NCBI GenBank assembly: GCA_027063105.1
Contig: JAMOSL010000168.1
Location: 1 to 28,596, forward strand
Origin: Campylobacteraceae bacterium
GTDB lineage: Bacteria; Campylobacterota; Campylobacteria; Campylobacterales; Sulfurovaceae
Direction of reading: 5' to 3'
Length of the DNA stretch: 28,596 nt
The notes below the pieces were generated by a model. That model ran no database searches. It saw only the letters and a program-made list of their open reading frames with translations, and had not been told where the DNA came from. Shown here one piece after another: positions 23,452-28,596 of the stretch (the first letter of the stretch is position 1; every line of letters starts with the position of its first letter). Both the position numbers and the translations under genes were made by a program.

Positions 23452-24210
23452 TTAAACTCCTTTTGTTGTATTAAAAACTCTAATATGCAATCTATCACTA
23501 TATCTAAACCCATATTTCATACAAAATTCAAAGACACTTCTATCATTTTGAGATATATTATCTATACTCTCTCCAATAGGCATACAGTAAATATCAGTTT
23601 TATCAAATTTTTTTGTAATATCTCTTATCTCTTTTATAGCTGTTGAATCTACAAGTTTTTTATCTATTGTAAACTTAAAAAAGCTATCTTTTGCATTCAT
23701 AACTATATTCTCTATGGCTTGTGGTTTTATTCTTTTACTTTTTGGCTCTTGGGAGTTAGAGAGTTTAATAGATAGTGCAAATGTAGTCTCTTTATATATT
23801 GGAAATTTTTCAAAATTAATCTCAATAGATGCGTTTGTTTCAAATGTAATCTCTATACCTAATGTAACCAAAAAGCTAACAACTTTATAAAAAGCATCAT
23901 CTGCAAAATAGATCAAAGGCTCTCCACCAGTAATTACAAGATGAGGGAGATAACCAATCTTAATAAACTCTTTTGTAAGCTTATCTATAATAATTTGTGA
24001 GTTATCTATCTTTTGCCAATTTTTTACAAAAGAACTATCAACAGAAAAATATGTATCGCACCCTAATTTTGCTACACCATCCACACTATATTTTGTACCA
24101 AATCCAGCACAACTTAGATTACATCCACCTGTTCGTAAAAAATAAGATGGAATACCAGCATATTTACCCTCTCCTTGAATGGAGAAAAACTCTTCTGTTA
24201 TGTAGAACAC
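23452..24210 (-). CDS. queE: 7-carboxy-7-deazaguanine synthase (radical SAM)
   Basis: QueE uses a [4Fe-4S] cluster and S-adenosylmethionine to rearrange 6-carboxytetrahydropterin into 7-carboxy-7-deazaguanine, the step after QueD. Its 252 residues show the family N-terminus EEFFSIQGEGKYAG and the substrate/SAM motif VITGGEPLI. The cluster cysteines are unusual: Cys30-x3-Cys34 (GGCNLSC) is followed only by Cys51 in the CDT motif, a spacing of C-x3-C-x16-C instead of C-x3-C-x2-C. A cluster-loop insertion is known from Burkholderia QueE, but between other cysteines. The gene shares one base with the moaA stop and abuts queD. Confidence 0.92.
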   Translation of the reverse strand: MFYITEEFFSIQGEGKYAGIPSYFLRTGGCNLSCAGFGTKYSVDGVAKLGCDTYFSVDSSFVKNWQKIDNSQIIIDKLTKEFIKIGYLPHLVITGGEPLIYFADDAFYKVVSFLVTLGIEITFETNASIEINFEKFPIYKETTFALSIKLSNSQEPKSKRIKPQAIENIVMNAKDSFFKFTIDKKLVDSTAIKEIRDITKKFDKTDIYCMPIGESIDNISQNDRSVFEFCMKYGFRYSDRLHIRVFNTTKGV

Positions 24211-25187
24211 TACCCACCAGTCTCATAAAAAGCTCTCTGAGAAATATCCTCACTACTATCAACAGAATCATCCATCCAACGGTTCTCTTTTGGTTTATCT
24301 CTAAGCACTTTACCTAAAACCTCAGATGCACCCACAATATCACCCTTTTTTACAAACTTTGCAATACTTAAAGCCTCATCAAAATACAAACAAGGTATCA
24401 AATTTCCCTCAGCTGTAAGTCTAATTCTATTACAATTTTCACAAAAATCATGCTTATGTGGGTCAATTAAGCCAAACTCATACTCTTCATCTAGCATATA
24501 ATTAAATGATGGACTTGCACCCTCTCGCCCCAAGGCTCTAATTGTATGTCCCTCTTTGACTTTTTCTAATATCTCTTTACCATGCATTCCTCTTAGAGAT
24601 TCCACAGCATGACGATTTTCCATATATTCTATAAATCTTACTTTTAGATTTCTTTTTCTACAATAATCAATAATATCAAGTATCTCATCATCATTAATAC
24701 CTTTGAGAGGCACCATATTTATCTTGACTCCAAGTCCCACTTTAAGGGCTTTATCTATCCCTCTAAGAACTTGTTTTAATACATCTTTTTGAGCTATATG
24801 GTGAGCAACTTCTGGTTTAAGAGAATCAAGAGAGATATTTAATCTTTTTAATCCTGCATCTTTTAATCTTTTGGCCGTTGCTTCTAAAAGATAGGCATTT
24901 GTTGTAAGTGCCAAATCAATATCAGGTTTATAGTTATGTATCATCTCTATAAATTTATCCAAATCTTCACGAAGTAGAGGTTCTCCACCAGTAAGTCTAA
25001 TTTTGGTGATACCCTCATCAATTGCTACTTTTATAAAAACGAAAAGTTCTTCAAAACTTAATAAATTCTCTTTTGGAACCCAAGAGAAAGGTTTCTCTGG
25101 CATACAGTATTGACAACGAAAATTACATCTTTCTGTCACTGATACCCTAAGATAATCAACTGTTCTACCATGTCCGTCTATAAGCAT
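24210..25187 (-). CDS. moaA: GTP 3',8-cyclase MoaA
   Basis: MoaA carries out the first step of molybdenum cofactor synthesis, the radical conversion of GTP to 3',8-cyclo-dihydro-GTP. Its 325 residues hold the N-terminal radical-SAM cluster Cys21-x3-Cys25-x2-Cys28 (ERCNFRCQYCMP) and LTGGEPLLRED. The C-terminal cluster is FCENCNRIRLTAEG followed by IPC. The chain ends in the double glycine required for activity in this family (YETGG). It shares one base with queE and is the first gene of the operon. A TATAAT lies 14 bases before the start codon, which would leave a very short leader. Confidence 0.96.
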   Translation of the reverse strand: MLIDGHGRTVDYLRVSVTERCNFRCQYCMPEKPFSWVPKENLLSFEELFVFIKVAIDEGITKIRLTGGEPLLREDLDKFIEMIHNYKPDIDLALTTNAYLLEATAKRLKDAGLKRLNISLDSLKPEVAHHIAQKDVLKQVLRGIDKALKVGLGVKINMVPLKGINDDEILDIIDYCRKRNLKVRFIEYMENRHAVESLRGMHGKEILEKVKEGHTIRALGREGASPSFNYMLDEEYEFGLIDPHKHDFCENCNRIRLTAEGNLIPCLYFDEALSIAKFVKKGDIVGASEVLGKVLRDKPKENRWMDDSVDSSEDISQRAFYETGG

Positions 25188-25200
25188 TTATTTTTCCAAT

Positions 25201-25206
25201 ATTATA
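25201..25206 (-). promoter_or_regulatory. Possible -10 box of the moaA-queE-queD operon
   Basis: TATAAT on the minus strand within the 53-base gap after the DUF4214 gene. Transcription would begin near 25194, leaving only about 7 bases of leader before the moaA ATG. Either the leader is very short or another promoter is used. Confidence 0.35.
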
Positions 25207-25240
25207 TTTTAACTTAGAGTATCAAAATATAGATAAAAAT

Positions 25241-26089
25241 CTACTGCGTTAAATTTTCATCTACAGGTGTTTCTATTCTTGTTATTATCACACTTTTTCC
25301 TGTATAGTTATATAGTGTTCGTCCAGAAATAGTTGTCATAGTTAAAGTAATGGGATATACAGATGCTCCTAGAGTACTATTTAAATCTATTAATTTTCGC
25401 CTTGGAATCTCATCTACTGTTAATTTTACCGTAACTGTAGTTTCATTCGTCTCTTTTGGATAGCTTATAATTTCAATATCTGCATTAGCAAATTCAGCAA
25501 TTTTTTCATCTTCATTTGATAAATCAGATATAAATTTTATGGTACTATCTTTTCCATTTTTATCCAAATCTGTTAAAATCTCATCAGATTTTGTATCATT
25601 TAATCCTGATTTCATAAATGCTTTTAAGACATCTTTTCTATTATTTACAAATGAGAGATCTTCGCTTTGCACACCATTTATAACAGCCAAAATAAATCTA
25701 CCTCTAATTATTTTATTATTATCTAACTCTTCTGTCCAATAATTTTTACCAGCTTCATCTATTCCTCTATTCAAATAATTTGAATAGACTTTTTCAACAA
25801 ATACATCTGTGTTGTCACTACTTGGATACATTAGTTGAGTTTCTCTTTGGTCAAAAAAACTTTCTGAAATAGATTCTAAATTAAAAACGCTATCTTCCCA
25901 ATACTCTAAACCTGTAATATCTGGAAAACGGTTGAATGTTGCGAGATATAAAGATGATATTTCTAATCCCCTTTGAGTTAAATCTATACCTTTATTTTGT
26001 TTTTCATCTACTGTTGTATTTGTCTCTGCTGATAGCAATGAGGATATAGTAAAAGCTAAAATCATTATTATTTTAAATAAACTTTTCAT
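25241..26089 (-). CDS. Exported DUF4214-domain protein
   Basis: A 282-residue protein with a clear Sec signal peptide (MKSLFKIIMILAFTISSLLS, cleavage near SA/E), so it is periplasmic or exported. Residues of about 40-170 form a DUF4214 domain: ISSLYLATFNRFPDITGLEY and then VYSNYLNRGIDEAGKNYW, two repeats of the family's tyrosine/arginine/glycine pattern. The C-terminal 80 residues look beta-rich and match nothing I know. DUF4214 often occurs in surface-layer or type-I-secreted proteins, but here there is a Sec signal and no RTX repeats. An AAGGAAA ribosome site precedes the ATG. It is divergent from rho. Confidence 0.85.
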   Translation of the reverse strand: MKSLFKIIMILAFTISSLLSAETNTTVDEKQNKGIDLTQRGLEISSLYLATFNRFPDITGLEYWEDSVFNLESISESFFDQRETQLMYPSSDNTDVFVEKVYSNYLNRGIDEAGKNYWTEELDNNKIIRGRFILAVINGVQSEDLSFVNNRKDVLKAFMKSGLNDTKSDEILTDLDKNGKDSTIKFISDLSNEDEKIAEFANADIEIISYPKETNETTVTVKLTVDEIPRRKLIDLNSTLGASVYPITLTMTTISGRTLYNYTGKSVIITRIETPVDENLTQ

Positions 26090-26179
26090 AAAATTTCCTT
26101 TTTTAATATATTATGTATAACTTTAACCATCTTTTACTTCATAATAGCTTTAATAATTCTTTTTTAAGTCTATTTTGCT

Positions 26180-26185
26180 TATAAT
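26180..26185 (+). promoter_or_regulatory. -10 box of rho
   Basis: TATAAT on the plus strand, preceded by TG two bases upstream (TGCTTATAAT), in the divergent gap between the DUF4214 gene and rho. It would give a leader of roughly 85 bases, which includes the hairpin listed next. Confidence 0.5.
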
Positions 26186-26205
26186 ACTACGATTACTACA
26201 ACGAT

Positions 26206-26230
26206 TAAATGTTAATTTATTTAACGTTTA
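26206..26230 (+). repeat. Inverted repeat in the rho leader
   Basis: TAAATGTTAA and TTAACGTTTA pair over 10 bases (one G-T pair) around a 5-base loop, between the -10 box and the rho start codon. It is AT-rich and lacks a T-run, so it is not an intrinsic terminator. A role in leader control is possible, since rho of E. coli is attenuated in its leader, but this is inference. Confidence 0.4.
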
Positions 26231-26276
26231 TCAATATCTCCTAAAGATTTATTTCATACTCACAATAAGAGGAATT

Positions 26277-27608
26277 ATGCACGAAAACAAAAAATCTAAC
26301 GGCAAACCTAATGCCAATAGAAAAAATAATAGAACACATGTCCCAGTAGATGGGTATAAAATAGAGAACCTTCAACAAAAACCATTAATAGATTTAGTTG
26401 AAATTGCTAAAGAAGTTAAAGTTGAGAACCCAAATGAGTTTCAGAGAAAAGATTTAATTTTTGAAATATTAAAAGCCCAAGTTAGTCAAGGTGGGTTTAT
26501 TTTATATACTGGAATACTAGAGGTTATGCATGATGGTTACGGCTTTTTGCGTTCCAGTGATGGTAATTTTGCTAATTCAAGTAATGATACTTATGTTAGT
26601 TCAACACAAATTAAAAGATTTGCACTTAGAAATGGTGATATCGTTACAGGACAAGTTAGAGAACCTAAGGATCAAGAGAAGTATTATGCTTTACTTAAAA
26701 TAGAAGCTATAAATTACCTTCCACCAGACAAATCAAAACAGAGACCACTTTTTGATAATTTAACTCCATTATATGCTAACGATAAGTTAAAATTAGAATA
26801 TAGCCCAATGAGACTTACAGGAAGGATATTAGATTTATTTACTCCTATAGGAAAAGGTCAGAGAGCTTTAGTTGTAGCACCTCCTAGAACTGGTAAAACA
26901 GAACTTTTAAAAGAGTTGGCTCATGGAATTAGTCATAATAACCCAGAAGCATCTTTAATGGTTTTATTAGTTGATGAGAGACCTGAAGAGGTTACAGATA
27001 TGCAACGGTCAGTTAAAGGTGAAGTTTATAGTTCAACTTTTGATTTACCAGCTCAAAATCATGTTAGAACAGCTGAAATGGTTATTGAAAAGGCAAAAAG
27101 AAAAGTAGAACTTGGTAAAGATGTTATTATTTTACTAGATTCAATCACAAGATTAGCTAGAGCTTATAATACTGTAACTCCTAGTAGTGGTAAAGTTCTT
27201 AGTGGTGGAGTTGATGCAAATGCACTTCATAAGCCAAAAAGATTTTTTGGAGCAGCTAGAAATATTGAAGAAGGTGGAAGTCTTACTATTATCGCAACTG
27301 CTTTAATTGAAACTGGAAGTAAAATGGATGAGGTTATTTTTGAAGAGTTTAAAGGAACAGGTAACTCTGAAGTTATTCTAAATCGTTATGTGGCAGATAG
27401 AAGAATATATCCTGCTATAAATGTAACTAAATCAGGAACAAGAAAAGAGGAGCTATTATCAGAACCAGAAATACTTCAAAAAGTATGGGCATTAAGAAAT
27501 GCTATGCAAAATATGGAAGATGTAGAGGGACTTAAATTTTTATTCTCTAAAATGTTAAAAACGAAAACAAATGAAGAATTCTTATCAATTATGAACCAAG
27601 GTGCTTAA
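26277..27608 (+). CDS. rho: Transcription termination factor Rho
   Basis: Rho is the hexameric RNA helicase that terminates transcription. The 443-residue chain has a charged, asparagine/lysine-rich N-terminus, a Rho-N helix region (PLIDLVEIAKEVKVENPNEF), the cold-shock RNA-binding fold with YGFLRSSDGNF, Walker A APPRTGKTELLKEL, LLVDERPEEVTDM (Walker B and catalytic Glu), and RLARAYNT. The frame is open for 34 codons further upstream, but those codons would cover the -10 box and hairpin. The ATG at 26277 has a good AGAGGAATT ribosome site, so it is the start. murI follows after 7 bases. Confidence 0.97.
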   Translation: MHENKKSNGKPNANRKNNRTHVPVDGYKIENLQQKPLIDLVEIAKEVKVENPNEFQRKDLIFEILKAQVSQGGFILYTGILEVMHDGYGFLRSSDGNFANSSNDTYVSSTQIKRFALRNGDIVTGQVREPKDQEKYYALLKIEAINYLPPDKSKQRPLFDNLTPLYANDKLKLEYSPMRLTGRILDLFTPIGKGQRALVVAPPRTGKTELLKELAHGISHNNPEASLMVLLVDERPEEVTDMQRSVKGEVYSSTFDLPAQNHVRTAEMVIEKAKRKVELGKDVIILLDSITRLARAYNTVTPSSGKVLSGGVDANALHKPKRFFGAARNIEEGGSLTIIATALIETGSKMDEVIFEEFKGTGNSEVILNRYVADRRIYPAINVTKSGTRKEELLSEPEILQKVWALRNAMQNMEDVEGLKFLFSKMLKTKTNEEFLSIMNQGA

Positions 27609-27615
27609 TTTTTAG

Positions 27616-28371
27616 ATGAGGATAGGTGTTTTTGATTCGGGAGCGGGTGGATTAAGTGTCGTAAAATCTCTACTTGAACGAAGGCTCTTTGATGAGATTA
27701 TATACTACGGCGATACAGCTAGAGTCCCTTATGGAACAAAAGATAAAAATACAATTATTAGATATTCTTTAGAAGCATTAGAATTTTTCAATAATTTTGA
27801 TATAGATTTGTTAATTACGGCTTGTAATACAGTTAGTGCTTATGCTCTTAAAGAAATGAGAGAAGCAAGTAGTTATGATATAGTTGGAGTTATTGAAGCA
27901 GGTATTATAGATGTTGAAAATAAATTGATAGATAAAGATAACCTTATTCTAGTAATTGCTACAAGAGCTACTATAGCTTCAAATCGTTATCAAAATGAGT
28001 TAAAAGATAGAGGATATAATAATATTATAGGTATTCAAACAGGTCTTTTTGTTCCATTAGTGGAAGAGGGTCTAAGAGATGGAGCTATTTTAAATGAAGT
28101 TATGCACTATTATTTTAAAGATTTATCTCAACCTAAAGCTATTATATTAGGTTGTACACATTTCCCATTAATAAGCAATTCTATCCAAAATTATTTTCCA
28201 ATTAAACCGAAGATGATTCATTCAGGCAAAGCAATAGTAGAATATTTAGAGAAGATTCATAATATTAAAAATGAATCTAAAAATACAAATCTTAAAATAT
28301 TTGCTTCAGATAATGTCAATGGATTAAGAAATATAGCAAAAGAGTGGTTAACTAATTATTATACTACATGA
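27616..28371 (+). CDS. murI: Glutamate racemase
   Basis: MurI makes D-glutamate for peptidoglycan from L-glutamate without a cofactor. At 251 residues it has the usual length. It opens MRIGVFDSGAGGLSVVKSLL, with the catalytic aspartate in FDSG (Asp7). The two catalytic cysteines are Cys70 in ITACNTVSA and the cysteine in LGCTHFPLI. YYGDTARVPYG matches the substrate-binding loop. There is no convincing ribosome site before the ATG, only a T-rich 7-base gap after rho, so translation is probably coupled to rho. The stop is close to, and convergent with, the decayed gene on the other strand. Confidence 0.96.
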   Translation: MRIGVFDSGAGGLSVVKSLLERRLFDEIIYYGDTARVPYGTKDKNTIIRYSLEALEFFNNFDIDLLITACNTVSAYALKEMREASSYDIVGVIEAGIIDVENKLIDKDNLILVIATRATIASNRYQNELKDRGYNNIIGIQTGLFVPLVEEGLRDGAILNEVMHYYFKDLSQPKAIILGCTHFPLISNSIQNYFPIKPKMIHSGKAIVEYLEKIHNIKNESKNTNLKIFASDNVNGLRNIAKEWLTNYYTT

Positions 28372-28596
28372 TTTTAAGCAATTTATATAAACCTATATAG
28401 TTATCAATACCAGTAAAATCAGTAATTTCCCTCCAAGCATCATCTAAAATCCCTTTATCTTCCTTAAATCAACACCTTAGCCAAAAACACCCAAAATCAT
28501 CAAGCCACATCTCCATGAATCATCGAAAATGCTGAAACTCTCCAAATTGCCTCATTAATTAAAATATCATCCACTTTTTCCCCATATAATTTTAAT
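28364..28596 (-). pseudogene. Decayed or frameshifted remnant of an unknown protein (partial)
   Basis: Convergent with murI, the minus strand reads as a protein C-terminus in pieces. From the right edge to 28500 one frame gives LKLYGEKVDDILINEAIWRV and then SAFSMIHGDVA before a stop. Another frame gives KEDKGILDDAWREITDFTGI and then DNYIGLYKLLKIM to a stop at 28364-28366. Short coding-like stretches between them (DDFGCF, then AKVLI) need further frame changes. No start or intact frame links them. I do not recognise the family. It looks like a gene with several small indels, though sequencing errors at a contig edge would look the same. Confidence 0.5.

Noticed and set aside
25188..25240. Molybdenum-cofactor riboswitch ahead of moaA
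   Set aside because: The gap is 53 bases, far too short for that riboswitch, and no complex pairing is visible.
25230..25243. TAGAT/ATCTA hairpin at the end of the DUF4214 gene as a terminator
   Set aside because: The stem is only five AT-rich pairs and the T-run is weak, so chance is a sufficient explanation in this AT-rich DNA.
26175..26276. N-terminal extension of Rho
   Set aside because: The 34 extra codons cover the -10 box and a hairpin, encode a hydrophobic stretch unlike Rho, and lack a ribosome site. The ATG at 26277 has a good one.
1..28596. Insertion sequences, integrases, prophage genes or tRNA-associated att sites
   Set aside because: No transposase or integrase motif, no tRNA gene and no long terminal repeats were seen in the window.

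Overview
The window is a strongly AT-rich piece of a bacterial chromosome, most likely from the Campylobacterota (the former Epsilonproteobacteria). The main evidence is gene order: rplY-pth-LptG-like permease-lysA-pheA-hisC-dxs matches, as I remember it, a block of the Campylobacter jejuni chromosome. QueD and QueE also look like the forms from that lineage. In C. jejuni the flagellar genes fliF-fliG-fliH sit between hisC and dxs. Here hisC and dxs overlap directly, so the source may be a Sulfurovum-like or other non-flagellated relative. The genus cannot be fixed from this sequence.

Left part (1-5820): the interference half of a type I-B CRISPR-Cas system, read right to left as cas6-cas8b-cas7-cas5-cas3. 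Gene spacing runs from a 4-base overlap to a 6-base gap, and a single extended -10 promoter precedes cas6. Cas3 runs off the left edge. No CRISPR array and no cas1, cas2 or cas4 lie inside the window.

Centre-left (5880-19200, all minus strand): a ferredoxin with a hairpin behind it, then metK, dxs, hisC, pheA, lysA, an LptF/LptG-type permease, pth, rplY, a PilT/PilU-family ATPase and recG. Many neighbours overlap by 1-11 bases. Upstream of these are a type IV prepilin with its own promoter and a strong terminator, and two tiny conserved-looking proteins, one a coiled coil. The prepilin terminator's T-tract runs directly into the recG start codon.

Centre-right (19154-22870): a divergent promoter region, then ppk, a gamma-carbonic-anhydrase-like protein and an EI24/CysZ-type membrane protein on the plus strand, joined by one-base overlaps. 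The RNase P RNA gene (rnpB) faces them on the minus strand, and its end overlaps the EI24 stop codon.

Right part (22870-28596): a minus-strand moaA-queE-queD operon (molybdopterin and queuosine precursors, both starting from GTP), a secreted DUF4214 protein, then rho and murI on the plus strand. The last 230 bases hold what looks like a decayed minus-strand gene. Most of the window is ordinary housekeeping sequence. The points most worth checking are the recG start, the QueE cysteine spacing, the altered PheA regulatory motif, the PilT/PilU assignment and the degraded gene at the right edge. I did not find a clearly new system.
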